DNA from: Asticcacaulis endophyticus
Lineage (GTDB): Bacteria; Pseudomonadota; Alphaproteobacteria; Caulobacterales; Caulobacteraceae
Direction: 5' to 3'
Assembly: GCF_014652575.1 (NCBI RefSeq)
Contig: NZ_BMZB01000003.1
Location: forward strand, 310,001 to 374,000
DNA length: 64,000 bases
The notes below the pieces were generated by a model. The model saw only the letters and a list, made by a program, of their open reading frames with translations, did no database searches and was not told the DNA's origin. Positions 49,450-59,811 of this stretch are shown in pieces. A program made the translations under genes and the position numbers. Each line of letters begins with the position of its first letter. Within the stretch, counting starts at the first letter, position 1.

Positions 49450-50043
49450 ATGATCCTGGTTATCGATAATTACGACAGCTTTACCTACAACCTTGTTCAC
49501 TACCTGGCTGAACTCGGCGCCGAAACCAAGGTATTCCGAAATGATGCCTTGAGTGTTCAGGACGCTCTGGCCATGGGCCCAAAGGCGATATTGCTGTCCC
49601 CCGGCCCCTGCGCACCAGATCAAGCCGGTATATGCTTGCCGCTTCTTCGCGCCGCCCCTGAAGACCTTCCGATACTAGGCGTATGTCTCGGCCATCAGGC
49701 GATCGGCCAAGCATTCGGCGGAGATGTCATTCGCGCCAAAGCTCTGATGCATGGCAAGACCAGTCAAATACATCACAAAAATATAGGTCTTTTCAAAGAC
49801 CTGCCCAATCCGTTTACAGCGACACGTTACCATTCTCTCGCGGTCAAGCGTGAGACATTACCCACGGAACTGGAAGTGACCGCCTGGACCGAAGACGGAG
49901 AAATCATGGGCGTTCAACATAAAACGCGCCCTATCCACGGCGTTCAGTTTCACCCGGAATCCATAGCCACCGAAGGCGGCCATCAGATTTTGGCCAACTT
50001 CCTCGATATGGCAGGCATCCCCAGCAGCAATCTCTATGTCTGA
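49450..50043 (+). CDS. trpG: Anthranilate synthase component II (glutamine amidotransferase)
   Basis: Supplies ammonia from glutamine to TrpE. The 197-residue protein has [28 protein letters not shown], the nucleophile Cys in [10 protein letters not shown], and the His-Glu pair in QFHPESI. Its end overlaps the start of trpD by eight bases. Confidence 0.98.
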   Translation: MILVIDNYDSFTYNLVHYLAELGAETKVFRNDALSVQDALAMGPKAILLSPGPCAPDQAGICLPLLRAAPEDLPILGVCLGHQAIGQAFGGDVIRAKALMHGKTSQIHHKNIGLFKDLPNPFTATRYHSLAVKRETLPTELEVTAWTEDGEIMGVQHKTRPIHGVQFHPESIATEGGHQILANFLDMAGIPSSNLYV

Positions 50044-51064
50044 CAGTTTTAAGCCTTTATTGTCAAAACTGGCAGATGGCGCGACCTTATCAGAAGCCGA
50101 TGCCGAGACCTTCTTTTCCGCGTGCCTGCGCGGAGAACCGACCCCGGCCCAAATCGCCGCGGCCGTTACGGCGATACGCTTGCGCGGCGAGACTGTCGGT
50201 GAAATCGCGGCCTGTGCCCGCGCTATGCGGGCGGCGGCTAAACGGTTAGAGCACAATTATGATGTCATCGATGTTTGCGGCACGGGTGGCGACGGCCTAC
50301 ATACGCTCAACATATCTACCGCTGTCGGCTTTGTCGCCGCAGGCGGCGGCCTAAAGATAGCTAAGCACGGCAACCGCGCCGTCACGTCTAAATCCGGCAC
50401 CGCAGACGTATTGGCAGCACTAGGTGTCAATATTGATGCATCGATCGAGCAGCAAAAGCAGGCCCTCGACGAAGCCGGAATATGTTTCCTGTTTGCCCCT
50501 GCCCACCACGGTGCCATGAAACATGTTGCCCCGATAAGGCAACAACTTGGCTTTCGCACCATTTTCAATTTGTTGGGCCCCTTAACCAATCCGGCAGGTG
50601 CCAAACGTCAGGTGGTCGGCGTTCCCGCACCTCGATTCGTTGAGCCCATCGCCAAAGCGCTGGGCATGCTGGGGGCCGAAAGAGCCTGGTCTGTACATGG
50701 AGCGGGCCTTGATGAACTGACTACAACCGGCGAGACCGAGGTTGCTGAATGGCGCGACGGTCAGGTGAGGCTGTTCACTATCACACCGGAAGCCGTTGGC
50801 CTACCGCGCGCTTCTTTGGCGGATATCACAGGCGGCACACCCGACGTAAATGCGGCGGCCCTGTCTGATCTTTTAAACGGAGCTAAAGGCCCTTATCGCG
50901 ATATAGTGCGCCTCAATGCCGCAGCCGCGTTTCTTGTCGCCGATAAGGTTGAAACCTTAAGAGACGGCGTAGAGCTTGCCGCATCAGTTCTCGATTCCGG
51001 TAAGGCCAAAGTTGCACTTGATAGACTAGTCACCATTACGAATACTGAAGTTTTACATGACTGA
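50036..51064 (+). CDS. trpD: Anthranilate phosphoribosyltransferase
   Basis: Joins anthranilate to phosphoribosyl pyrophosphate. The 342-residue protein has the PRPP-binding [48 protein letters not shown] and [13 protein letters not shown]. It overlaps trpG and trpC by eight bases each, implying coupled translation. Confidence 0.98.
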   Translation: MSDSFKPLLSKLADGATLSEADAETFFSACLRGEPTPAQIAAAVTAIRLRGETVGEIAACARAMRAAAKRLEHNYDVIDVCGTGGDGLHTLNISTAVGFVAAGGGLKIAKHGNRAVTSKSGTADVLAALGVNIDASIEQQKQALDEAGICFLFAPAHHGAMKHVAPIRQQLGFRTIFNLLGPLTNPAGAKRQVVGVPAPRFVEPIAKALGMLGAERAWSVHGAGLDELTTTGETEVAEWRDGQVRLFTITPEAVGLPRASLADITGGTPDVNAAALSDLLNGAKGPYRDIVRLNAAAAFLVADKVETLRDGVELAASVLDSGKAKVALDRLVTITNTEVLHD

Positions 51065-51851
51065 TATTCTTGAGAAAATCGCAGCATATAAACGTGAAGA
51101 GGTGGCGCAGCGGCGCCGGGAGACTTCCGACAGCGATATCGAATCTCGTATCCGTGACATAGGCTCTACGCGCGGTTTCGCCACCGCCCTAAAGACTGAT
51201 AAGCGTCCAGGCAGCCTGAGCCTTATTGCTGAGATCAAAAAAGCCAGCCCGTCAAAAGGCTTGATCCGTGAAGATTTCAATCCCCCAGAACTGGCGCGCG
51301 CCTACGCTGCTGGCGGTGCCTCATGCTTATCGATTTTGACTGACGGCCCTAGCTTCATGGGCGACGAATCACACTTTGTGGCCGCAAGAAATGCAGTAAC
51401 CCTGCCCTGTATACGCAAAGAATTTCTCGTCGATACCTGGCAGGTCGCGGAATCGCGCGGCTACGGAGCCGACGCTATTTTAGTCATCATGGCGATGGTG
51501 GATGACGCCTTGGCAAGCGATCTAATAGCGGCTGCGCAACACTATAAAATGGATGCCCTGGTTGAAGTTCATGATGCCAATGAGATGAGCCGCGCCCTTA
51601 AACTTAAGTCCAACCTTATCGGTGTAAATAATAGAAACTTAAGAAATTTTGAGATCGATATATCAACCACTGAGAGCTTATCCCGGATGGTGTCACCGGA
51701 TCATATACTGGTTGCTGAAAGCGGTATTTTTACTGTCGACGATGTCATCCGCCTTGAAGCCACAGGCGCTTGCGCCATGTTGGTAGGGGAAAGTTTGATG
51801 CGTCAGGCTGATGTTACACAGGCCGCAAAAAAACTTTTATCATTAGCTTGA
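51057..51851 (+). CDS. trpC: Indole-3-glycerol-phosphate synthase
   Basis: Ring closure step of tryptophan synthesis. The 264-residue barrel has [19 protein letters not shown] with the catalytic Lys, [35 protein letters not shown] and VAESGIF. It is a stand-alone TrpC, not fused to TrpF. Confidence 0.98.
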   Translation: MTDILEKIAAYKREEVAQRRRETSDSDIESRIRDIGSTRGFATALKTDKRPGSLSLIAEIKKASPSKGLIREDFNPPELARAYAAGGASCLSILTDGPSFMGDESHFVAARNAVTLPCIRKEFLVDTWQVAESRGYGADAILVIMAMVDDALASDLIAAAQHYKMDALVEVHDANEMSRALKLKSNLIGVNNRNLRNFEIDISTTESLSRMVSPDHILVAESGIFTVDDVIRLEATGACAMLVGESLMRQADVTQAAKKLLSLA

Positions 51852-51861
51852 CATTAACCTG

Positions 51862-51876
51862 GAACACTTACAGAAC
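51862..51876 (+). promoter_or_regulatory. LexA box 1 (GAAC-N7-GAAC)
   Basis: GAAC, seven bases ACTTACA, GAAC, lying in the short gap before lexA. This matches the alphaproteobacterial SOS operator exactly and supports autorepression. Confidence 0.85.
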
Positions 51877-51887
51877 ATCTGATATAA

Positions 51888-51902
51888 GTTCATGACTTGT
51901 TC
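51888..51902 (+). promoter_or_regulatory. LexA box 2 (GTTC-N7-GTTC)
   Basis: GTTC, seven bases ATGACTT, GTTC. It is the same operator in the opposite orientation, 11 bases from box 1 and about 50 bases before the lexA ATG. Confidence 0.85.
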
Positions 51903-51952
51903 ACGCCGAAGCCATTGCGGATCTGGGTGAACACAGAACCCACAGGTGGTAT

Positions 51953-52651
51953 ATGCTGACGACCAAACAACGCGAACTTTTAATGTTCATCCATGAACGC
52001 ATCAAGGAAAGTGGTGTTTCACCTTCCTTTGATGAAATGAAAGAAGCGTTGGATCTGGCTTCAAAGTCGGGTATCCACCGTCTGATAACAGCGCTTGAAG
52101 AACGCGGTTTCATTCGCAGGCTGGCGCATCGGGCCAGAGCGCTTGAGGTCATTAAGCTCCCTGATCAGGCAACAACCGCCGCACCGCCGAAGGGACGACA
52201 AAACTTTGTGCCTCATGTGGTCGAAGGTTCAAAACCTCAACCCGCGGCGAAACCTGTTATGGAAGATGGCCGCGAATTGCCCTTATTGGGTAAAATAGCT
52301 GCCGGTGTACCTATTGAAGCCATGGGGCAGGAGCGTGATCGATTACGCATACCAGAAGCGATGCTGGGGGCCGGTGAGCATTATATTCTGGAGATTGAAG
52401 GCGACTCCATGATCAATGCCGGTATCTTAAACGGTGATTACGTCATTATCAAAAAAACCGATACTGCGCAATCTGGCGAAATTGTCGTGGCGCTTGTTGA
52501 CGGCGATACCGCAACCTTAAAGCGTCTACGGAAAAAAGGCGCTTCGATTGCATTGGAAGCTGCAAATCCTGCCTACAAAACCCGCATATATAATACCGAT
52601 GAAGTGGCCGTTCAGGGCCGCCTGGTTGGTCTATTACGTAAGTACCATTAA
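51953..52651 (+). CDS. lexA: SOS repressor LexA
   Basis: Represses the DNA-damage response until RecA filaments stimulate its self-cleavage. The 232-residue protein has an N-terminal winged helix ([31 protein letters not shown]), a linker, and the S24 protease domain. The cleavage site Ala117-Gly118 lies in KIAAGVP, the nucleophile is Ser152 in GDSMINAG, and the Lys is about 190 (DTATLKR). Two perfect operators lie upstream. Its end overlaps convergent comEC by four bases. Confidence 0.98.
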   Translation: MLTTKQRELLMFIHERIKESGVSPSFDEMKEALDLASKSGIHRLITALEERGFIRRLAHRARALEVIKLPDQATTAAPPKGRQNFVPHVVEGSKPQPAAKPVMEDGRELPLLGKIAAGVPIEAMGQERDRLRIPEAMLGAGEHYILEIEGDSMINAGILNGDYVIIKKTDTAQSGEIVVALVDGDTATLKRLRKKGASIALEAANPAYKTRIYNTDEVAVQGRLVGLLRKYH

Positions 52652-54813
52652 CGAACCCATGGGCGATCTCCACGGCTCACTTCGCTGCCTTTTATCAGCC
52701 ATTGATTGCCCTGCCTGCTGAGTTCCAAGGCCCCAAGTGATGCAATATCATCCCGGTCAATTCGATTGATTTTCGCGCAAATTTGCGGCCATTCGGCGAT
52801 CTCAGCGCGTGAAATGACCAATTCACTAGACTGGCACAGCCTGATTATAACTTCCACTTTAGGAGGCTTATTCCCAAACCAGAAGCCAATTTTATGAACA
52901 GCTTGGGGTTTGGGAACACATAACAGTCCCTTACAATCGTAGTTGTGTGGCAGTCCGGTTTCCCTGTCATCTTTCAGGCCATAATGGCGCAGCCAGTGTT
53001 CATAACCATACTGTTTAACCTTCGGCCGTAAAACGTAAGCCACAGTTCTATCACTTATGGCGGCATTGGCGCCTTGAGGATCAATCCATACATCCGGCGG
53101 ATGTGTTCGTGGCCACACAATTATACTGATGGCCGCGATTAAACCCACCCAGCGCACACGCCCTCGTATCAGGCAAAGCCACAGTATGCCTGCAAATGAA
53201 ATCAAAAGAACATAATCCGGCGCACTGGGCATGATCCTGACGGCACCATCCAGGGATGCCGTCCACGCCGATATCTTATCGGTCAACATAAGCCCAGCAC
53301 CCGCTATATACATAAACGGAGCTGCCAGCGGGGTGGCCTGCAAAACGGTCCATAGAGCCAACGCCGGCATCAGCATGAAACTGGATATGGGGGATGAAAG
53401 CAGGTTCGATATCATCCCGTAAACGCTAATGCGGTTGAAATAATGCAATGAAAACGGGGTCGTGGCCGCACCCGCAACCAGTGATGCCATGAGCGATAAC
53501 CAGATAGCGCGGCCCATGTTCTGAACTGCCCGCACGGCCCATGGCACGCTAATTTCCTTTATGAGCGGCTTTTGTGCCTCCGCCAGAGCCAAAAGGGCGG
53601 CGGTCGCTGCAAAGGACATCTGAAACCCCGGCTCAATAACCGCCTCTGGCATCAGCGCCAGAACGATTACGGCCGCTATAGCTAAAGACCTCAGACTCAA
53701 GGCCCGACGATCAACAATAACCGCCATGAAAACGATGATGGCGACTACGGCGGCCCGGATAGCTGGTGCCGGTGTACCTGACAGAGCCAGATAGGCCAGC
53801 ACCCCTATAATGGCTAACCACGCCGCCCACTTTTTGATCGGATACTTCAGCGTCAGTGCTGGCGACAAAGCCAAAAGGGCTCGGCTGGCGAAAAAGATAA
53901 ATCCTCCGACAATCGCCATATGCAGGCCAGATATAGAAAGAATATGCGCCAATCCGGAGTCGCGCATGTCCTGTACCATACGCGGCGAAAGGTAGGCTTG
54001 ATGGCCCGTTACCAAAGCCGCAGCAAAGCCACCTAACGCCTGTCCGTCCGGAAATTTGTCTTTTAGATCCTCTACAAGATTACGGGTTATAGTCCAGCGT
54101 AGCCGATTAAGCCCCATCATGAGTGACAACCTCAGCCGCGGTCTAGTCTGATCTGCGATGCGTAGCTTACCGGGAACGAACCCCACTGCCCCTAAACCAT
54201 CGAACCACGCCGCACGAGCGAAATCATATCCGCCCGGCATAAAGGGGCGTGACGGTGGATTTAGAATCATAAAACCGCGCACGGCCTGCCCCGGTTTGAT
54301 ATTTATATCGGCGGGCCATTGTCGCAAGGTAACCCTAATGCGAAGCGGCGTGTCTGCTGCCTGCACCCCGTCTATTCGTATCGGGGCCAGCAAAAGTCTG
54401 GGGGCCTCACTGTCGCTTGAAACCACATCTACGACATAAGCGGTTACATTGTATTGGTTTTTTGAAGCATCTATGACAGGTGCAGCGACATTTTCCGTCC
54501 TAGTTTTACACAAAATTATTCCGGCTAAAAATACCACAAAAATCAAAGTAAAATTAGTTATATACGCCGATATATTCAGTTTTCTAATGAACCAAAAGAT
54601 TGCAGATGCAATCCCCGCCAGTACCCAGACACTCCACCATGAAGGCTCAAATTTCAGATGAAGATAGGTCGCACATCCCGCCCCCAGGGCGACGGGTAAC
54701 CACAAAAAGAACCGGCCTCTTTGTAATGCTAAAGCCTCAACCAAAGAGGATAGTATCTTTTTAGGCAGATTTAACGACATCCACGACCATATCTGTTTCA
54801 AATAGATTGTCAT
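52648..54813 (-). CDS. comEC: ComEC/Rec2-family inner-membrane channel protein
   Basis: Putative DNA uptake channel. The 721-residue protein (ATG at 54813; an upstream TTG at 54834 is possible) has N-terminal membrane helices, a DUF4131/OB region (about 75-220), and the Competence domain with [20 protein letters not shown] at about 285-305 and following helices. The C-terminal metallo-beta-lactamase-like domain usual in longer ComEC proteins is absent or reduced. The gene for the partner ComEA or the pilus is not in this window. It is convergent with lexA. Confidence 0.88.
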   Translation of the reverse strand: MTIYLKQIWSWMSLNLPKKILSSLVEALALQRGRFFLWLPVALGAGCATYLHLKFEPSWWSVWVLAGIASAIFWFIRKLNISAYITNFTLIFVVFLAGIILCKTRTENVAAPVIDASKNQYNVTAYVVDVVSSDSEAPRLLLAPIRIDGVQAADTPLRIRVTLRQWPADINIKPGQAVRGFMILNPPSRPFMPGGYDFARAAWFDGLGAVGFVPGKLRIADQTRPRLRLSLMMGLNRLRWTITRNLVEDLKDKFPDGQALGGFAAALVTGHQAYLSPRMVQDMRDSGLAHILSISGLHMAIVGGFIFFASRALLALSPALTLKYPIKKWAAWLAIIGVLAYLALSGTPAPAIRAAVVAIIVFMAVIVDRRALSLRSLAIAAVIVLALMPEAVIEPGFQMSFAATAALLALAEAQKPLIKEISVPWAVRAVQNMGRAIWLSLMASLVAGAATTPFSLHYFNRISVYGMISNLLSSPISSFMLMPALALWTVLQATPLAAPFMYIAGAGLMLTDKISAWTASLDGAVRIMPSAPDYVLLISFAGILWLCLIRGRVRWVGLIAAISIIVWPRTHPPDVWIDPQGANAAISDRTVAYVLRPKVKQYGYEHWLRHYGLKDDRETGLPHNYDCKGLLCVPKPQAVHKIGFWFGNKPPKVEVIIRLCQSSELVISRAEIAEWPQICAKINRIDRDDIASLGALELSRQGNQWLIKGSEVSRGDRPWVR

Positions 54814-54904
54814 TTTAGCTGATATACGTCTCAAAAAGACTGGTGGTGGTTCGTAAGGTGGTTATAAGGACGCACACCCTTCCGCTCAGTTCAAGTTCAA
54901 GATC

Positions 54905-56317
54905 ATGTCCGATACCTTATCCCCCGACGTTGTGACCCGCTTTGCCCCTTCACCCACGGGTTATCTGCATATCGGCGGAGCGCGCACAGCCCTGTTTAAC
55001 TGGCTTTATGCAAAAGCCAAAGGGGGGCGCTTTCTGATACGAATCGAAGATACCGATCGTGAGCGTTCGACGCCAGAGGCTGTGGAAGCCATTTTTGAGG
55101 GCTTGAACTGGCTAGGGCTCAATACAGACGAAGAGATCGTTTTTCAGTCCTCTCGTGAACCGCAGCATAAGCAAGTGGTCCAGTCCCTGTACCAATCTGG
55201 CCACGCCTATGCCTGCTTCATGACACCTGAAGAAACCGAAGCCGCGCGTGAAACCGCACGCGCATCAGGCCAAGCCCTACGCTCGCCGTGGCGGGACCGT
55301 GTGCCAACCGCAGAACAACTCGCGACACCCCACGTCATCCGCTTCAAGGGCCCGCTTGACGAGCCACTTGTCATCAACGATGCCGTGCAGGGGAAAGTCA
55401 GCTTTAACACCAAAGACATGGACGACCTGATCCTGCTGAGATCAGATGGAACTCCGACTTACAATCTTGCCGTTGTGGTGGACGACCATGATATGGGAGT
55501 CACCCACGTCATCAGAGGCGACGACCATCTGAATAATGCCGCGCGTCAGGCCCTTATCTACAAGGCCGCAGGATGGAATGTACCAGTCTTTGCGCATATC
55601 CCGCTGATCCATGGTCCAGACGGCGCCAAACTCAGCAAGCGCCATGGTGCTCAGGCCGTTGGAGATTATCAGGGCCTTGGTTACCTGCCCGAAGCCATGC
55701 GCAATTATTTGGCGCGGTTGGGGTGGTCTCACGGAGACGATGAAATTTTCAACGATCAACAGATGATTGACTGGTTCGACATTAAGGACATCAATAAAGC
55801 CCCTGCCCGTCTGGACTTCGATAAACTCAATCATGTCAATGCCCATTGGATAAGGGAGTGTGAGCCGAAGCGTCTTTTGATACTGGTTCACGATGACCTG
55901 ATCTCACGCGGTGTAGCTATCGATGCCCGTTCAGCGGAAATCATTGAGCGCACCCTGCCTCTGATCGTAGAGCGGGCGGTTAAAATCACTGATTTTGCCG
56001 ATCTTCTGGCCTTCGCTTTAGCGAAACGTCCGTTTCAGATCGATGAAAAAACGAAAAAACTTTTGACCGAAGAAACATTCGATCGTCTTTCACGTCTTCA
56101 CGAAAATTTGTTGTCTTTAAGTGACTGGTCCGTCGGTTCACTTGATGTAACTTTGAAAAATTTCGTTGAAAATGAAGGAGTTGGGTTCGGAAAGATCGGC
56201 CCTGCGCTGCGGGGAATACTGTCCGGCGGACACCCTGCCCCCGACATTTCGCGCATTTTGGCCGCCCTTGGCAAAAGCGAAGGCCTCGCACGACTTAAGG
56301 ATGGTCTTTTCAAATAG
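54905..56317 (+). CDS. gltX: Glutamate--tRNA ligase
   Basis: Class I aminoacyl-tRNA synthetase charging tRNA-Glu (in organisms with GatCAB, often also tRNA-Gln). The 470-residue protein has FAPSPTGYLHIGGARTALFN (HIGH-type motif), RIEDTDRERS, VVDDHDMGVTHVIRGDDH, and KLSKRHGA (KMSKS-type). Neighbours are comEC, divergent, and gltA 72 bases downstream. Confidence 0.98.
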   Translation: MSDTLSPDVVTRFAPSPTGYLHIGGARTALFNWLYAKAKGGRFLIRIEDTDRERSTPEAVEAIFEGLNWLGLNTDEEIVFQSSREPQHKQVVQSLYQSGHAYACFMTPEETEAARETARASGQALRSPWRDRVPTAEQLATPHVIRFKGPLDEPLVINDAVQGKVSFNTKDMDDLILLRSDGTPTYNLAVVVDDHDMGVTHVIRGDDHLNNAARQALIYKAAGWNVPVFAHIPLIHGPDGAKLSKRHGAQAVGDYQGLGYLPEAMRNYLARLGWSHGDDEIFNDQQMIDWFDIKDINKAPARLDFDKLNHVNAHWIRECEPKRLLILVHDDLISRGVAIDARSAEIIERTLPLIVERAVKITDFADLLAFALAKRPFQIDEKTKKLLTEETFDRLSRLHENLLSLSDWSVGSLDVTLKNFVENEGVGFGKIGPALRGILSGGHPAPDISRILAALGKSEGLARLKDGLFK

Positions 56318-56389
56318 ATCGCATGTTTATATATGAGGACACCGCATTTAGGTTGCGATGCACATAAACAATAAGAGGTGAAGCAATTC

Positions 56390-57682
56390 ATGACCCAAAC
56401 TACCAATCCCGCTAAAATTACCGTCGGCGATAAGGTCATAGATTTGCCGGTACAAAAGGGCACGCTGGGCCCTGATGTGATCGACATTCGTAAACTGTAC
56501 GCTGAATCTGACGCCTTTACCTACGATCCGGGCTTTACCTCCACGGCTTCCTGCGAGTCCAAGATCACCTTTATCGATGGCGATAAGGGTATATTGCTGC
56601 ACCGCGGTTATCCGATTGATCAACTGGCTGAAAAATCAAACTTTATAGAAACCTGCTACCTGTTGCTGCACGGCGAACTGCCATCAGCTTCGGCGTTTGA
56701 AGAGTTTGAGACGACCATCACCCGTCACACCATGTTGCATGAGCAATTCGACCGCTTCTTCTCCGGCTTCCGCAGAGACGCTCACCCTATGGCGATCATG
56801 ACGGGTGCCGTTGGTGCCCTGTCGGCATTTTACCACGACAGCCTTGATATTCAGGATGAAAAGCAGCGCGAAATTTCAGCACATCGCCTGATCGCGAAAA
56901 TGCCGACGATTGCGGCCCGTGCCTATAAGTACAGCGTCGGTCAACCCTTTGTTTATCCAAAGAACGACCTGTCCTATTCAGAAAACTTCCTGCGCATGTG
57001 CTTTGCCGTGCCGGCCGAAGATTATGAAGTGAACCCGATTCTAGCCAAGGCTATGGATCGCATCTTCATCCTCCATGCTGATCATGAACAGAACGCTTCG
57101 ACCTCTACGGTACGTCTAGCAGGGTCTTCGGGTGCAAACCCGTTTGCCTGCATTGCCGCTGGCATCGCCTGCCTGTGGGGACCGTCTCATGGTGGTGCTA
57201 ACGAAGAAGCGCTCAACATGCTCAAGGAAATTGGCACGGTCGATAAGATCCCTGAGTTCATCCAGGGCGTCAAAGACCGTAAGTACAAGCTGATGGGCTT
57301 TGGTCACCGCGTCTATAAGAACTACGATCCACGCGCCAAGGTGATGCAGACGACCTGTCATGAAGTCTTGAGCGCTGTCGGTGATCCGAACGATCCACTG
57401 CTTCAGGTTGCCCGCGAACTGGAACGCATCGCGCTCTCGGATGAGTATTTCGTGTCACGCAAGCTTTACCCGAATATCGACTTCTATTCAGGTATCACCC
57501 TGTCGGCCATGGGCTTCCCGACAACCATGTTCACCGTGCTGTTTGCCCTGGCCCGCACCGTGGGCTGGATCGCTCAATGGAAAGAGATGATTGAGGACCC
57601 ATCGCAAAAGATCGGCCGGCCGCGTCAACTCTATACAGGTTCAGCACAACGTGATTTTGTGCCATTATCACAGCGCGTTTAA
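56390..57682 (+). CDS. gltA: Citrate synthase
   Basis: Condenses oxaloacetate and acetyl-CoA, the entry step of the tricarboxylic acid cycle. From the ATG at 56390 (430 residues; AGAGGTG upstream) it is of the large hexameric type. Motifs: [34 protein letters not shown] with the catalytic His, [12 protein letters not shown], and [15 protein letters not shown]. The C-terminus is the expected length. Confidence 0.98.
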   Translation: MTQTTNPAKITVGDKVIDLPVQKGTLGPDVIDIRKLYAESDAFTYDPGFTSTASCESKITFIDGDKGILLHRGYPIDQLAEKSNFIETCYLLLHGELPSASAFEEFETTITRHTMLHEQFDRFFSGFRRDAHPMAIMTGAVGALSAFYHDSLDIQDEKQREISAHRLIAKMPTIAARAYKYSVGQPFVYPKNDLSYSENFLRMCFAVPAEDYEVNPILAKAMDRIFILHADHEQNASTSTVRLAGSSGANPFACIAAGIACLWGPSHGGANEEALNMLKEIGTVDKIPEFIQGVKDRKYKLMGFGHRVYKNYDPRAKVMQTTCHEVLSAVGDPNDPLLQVARELERIALSDEYFVSRKLYPNIDFYSGITLSAMGFPTTMFTVLFALARTVGWIAQWKEMIEDPSQKIGRPRQLYTGSAQRDFVPLSQRV

Positions 57683-57707
57683 CGAAGAACTGTTCGCTAT
57701 AATTAAG

Positions 57708-57739
57708 AAAGCGCTCCGTACCGTTACGGGGCGCTTTTT
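57708..57739 (+). terminator. gltA terminator
   Basis: AAAGCGC-T-CCGTA pairs with TACGG-G-GCGCTTT around a four-base loop, followed by TT. It is a 12-13 base-pair stem about 25 bases past the gltA stop. Confidence 0.9.
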
Positions 57740-57831
57740 GTTGGGTAATAGGCCGTTTAATCTTCAACACCTATACGCTTTTATCGCGTCTAACCGGTCT
57801 GAAGTTTTCCGTCTGGGACATGTGGCGTATG

Positions 57832-58485
57832 CTAAGTGTGCATTTTAGCGGCTTCAAGCTGCACGCGCGATGCCACCCGATCAATATGGCTGCCTTCACC
57901 GGTCATATCGCGCTGACGCAGCGCCGCCAGAATGGCCGTTGAGGCATAGACGCCGGTGAACAGATCGACTACAGCGACGCCTACCTTTTGCGGCTCACGG
58001 TGCGGCTCCCCGGTAATATCCATCAGGCCCGACATACCCTGAATGATGTAGTCATAGCCCGCGCGGTGGGCATAGGGCCCGTCCTGCCCAAAGCCGGTGA
58101 TCGACACATAAACCAGACGCGGATTTATGGCTTTGAGGCTATTGTAATCGAGTCCATATTTCTTTAATCCACCGACCTTGAAGTTCTCAATCAGCACATC
58201 GGCCTGTGCTACTAACTGGCGGATGCGGGCCTGTCCTTCGGGTGTGGCCATATCCAGACAGACCGAAGTTTTTCCGCGATTGGTGGCATGGAAATAGGCG
58301 GCACCCCAGACGCTGCCGTCAGTATCGTGCACAAACGGCGGGCCCCAGCCACGGGTGTCATCGCCCTCACCGGGGCGCTCGACCTTGATGACCTCGGCGC
58401 CCAGATCCGCCAGCACCTGACCGGCCCACGGCCCCGCCAGTATCCGCGCCAGTTCTAAGACCTTGATACCAGAAAGCGGTTTCAA
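57832..58485 (-). pseudogene. CaiB/BaiF CoA-transferase, truncated after N-terminal half
   Basis: Related to class III CoA-transferases such as succinyl-CoA:glutarate CoA-transferase. It matches the family from MKPLSGIKVLELARILAGPWAG through GYDYIIQGMSGLMDITG, and the likely catalytic Asp is retained (about 174 in VVDLFTG). The match ends after GEGSHID at about residue 202, followed by 15 unrelated residues and a stop. Family members are about 390-400 residues and wrap into interlocked dimers, so about half the protein is missing. The start is a TTG at 58485. It sits right after gcdH in the catabolic operon, where a glutarate-activating enzyme would be expected. Probably a deletion remnant. 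Confidence 0.8.
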
Positions 58486-58523
58486 AGTAAGGCCCCCACC
58501 ACCATCTTCGCTGCGCGCGATGG

Positions 58524-58612
58524 TCCCCCTCCCCAGTAAACTGGGGAGGTAGAAATAGTATCATATCCCCCTGCCTTGGGCGGGGGGAAACCGGCGAAGC
58601 CGGAGGGGGGGA
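58524..58612. repeat. Palindromic extragenic element (REP-like)
   Basis: Between gcdH and the CoA-transferase remnant, CCTCCCCAGT-AA-ACTGGGGAGG (58528-58549) is a perfect ten-base-pair hairpin. It is followed by CCCCCTGCC/GGGCGGGGG (58567-58587) and CCGGC-GAA-GCCGG (58591-58603) and runs of G. The symmetry and GC-rich ends resemble dispersed intergenic palindromes of this bacterial group. Only one copy is in the window. Confidence 0.6.
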
Positions 58613-58641
58613 GGTCTTGGCTGGCCATCAAAAGCATCCGA

Positions 58642-59811
58642 TTAATAGAAGGCCTGCAGGCCCGTCTGCGCCCGACCCAGGATGAGGGCATGGACATCGT
58701 GGGTGCCCTCATAGGTATTGACGCTCTCCAGGTTCTGGGCGTGGCGCATGACGTGGTATTCTTCGTGGATGCCGTTGCCGCCGTGCATGTCGCGCGCATG
58801 GCGGGCAATATCGAGCGCCTTGCCGCAGTTGTTGCGCTTGATCAGGCTAATCATCTCCGGCTGCATTTGTCCGGCGTCAAACAGTTGCCCGACGCGCAAG
58901 GCCGCTTGCAGCCCCAAGGTGATCTCGGTCTGCATGTCGGCCAGCTTCTTCTGGAACAGTTGCGTCTGCGCCAAAGGCCTCCCGAACTGCACCCGGTCAA
59001 GGCCATACTGCCGCGCCCGATGCCAGCAGTCTTCCGCCGCCCCCATCACGCCCCAGGCAATGCCATAACGCGCCCGATTGAGACACCCAAACGGCCCTTT
59101 CAGGCCGGAGGCATCGGGAAAAATCGCGTCGTCTCCGACCTCGACATTGTCCATTACAATCTCGCCGGTGATCGAGGCGCGCAAGGACAGCTTACCGTGG
59201 ATTTTCGGCGCAGACAGGCCGTGCGAGCCCTTATCCAGCACAAAGCCGCGGATCACCCCGTCGAGCTTGGCCCAGACTACAAACACATCAGCGATCGGTG
59301 AGTTCGATATCCACATCTTGGTGCCGTTGAGGACATAACCGCCGTCAACTTTACGCGCCACAGACCGCATCGAACCGGGGTCAGACCCTGCGTCGGGTTC
59401 AGTCAGGCCAAAGCAGCCGATCCATTCGCCTGACGCCAGCTTGGGCAGGTATTTCTGCTTTTGGGCTTCAGAGCCATAGGCATGGATCGGATACATGACC
59501 AGCGACGACTGCACGCTCATCATCGAGCGATAGCCGCTATCGACCCGCTCGACCTCGCGCGCGATCAGGCCGTAGGCGACATAACTGGCCCCCGCCCCGC
59601 CAAATTCTTCCGGCAAGGTCGCGCCTAACAATCCGCGCTGACCCATCTCGGTGAAAATAGCGCGGTCGGTGTCTTCTTCGGCATAGGCGCGCAAAACCCG
59701 CGGCACCAATGACGATTGCGCATAGTCATGGGCCGCGTCACGGATCATACGTTCTTCGTCGGACAACTGCGCGTTCAAAAGGAACGGGTCGCTCCAGTCG
59801 AACGCACTCAT
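58642..59811 (-). CDS. gcdH: Glutaryl-CoA dehydrogenase
   Basis: FAD-dependent acyl-CoA dehydrogenase that oxidises and decarboxylates glutaryl-CoA to crotonyl-CoA at the end of lysine and glutarate degradation. The 389-residue protein has [51 protein letters not shown] and [15 protein letters not shown]. The catalytic Glu (about 368) is in [16 protein letters not shown], a signature closely tied to this enzyme. Its start overlaps the gabT stop by four bases. Confidence 0.95.
   Translation of the reverse strand: MSAFDWSDPFLLNAQLSDEERMIRDAAHDYAQSSLVPRVLRAYAEEDTDRAIFTEMGQRGLLGATLPEEFGGAGASYVAYGLIAREVERVDSGYRSMMSVQSSLVMYPIHAYGSEAQKQKYLPKLASGEWIGCFGLTEPDAGSDPGSMRSVARKVDGGYVLNGTKMWISNSPIADVFVVWAKLDGVIRGFVLDKGSHGLSAPKIHGKLSLRASITGEIVMDNVEVGDDAIFPDASGLKGPFGCLNRARYGIAWGVMGAAEDCWHRARQYGLDRVQFGRPLAQTQLFQKKLADMQTEITLGLQAALRVGQLFDAGQMQPEMISLIKRNNCGKALDIARHARDMHGGNGIHEEYHVMRHAQNLESVNTYEGTHDVHALILGRAQTGLQAFY

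Noticed and set aside
51848-51853. TTGACA as a -35 box for lexA
   Set aside because: It overlaps the trpC stop, and no -10 sequence lies 16-18 bases downstream.
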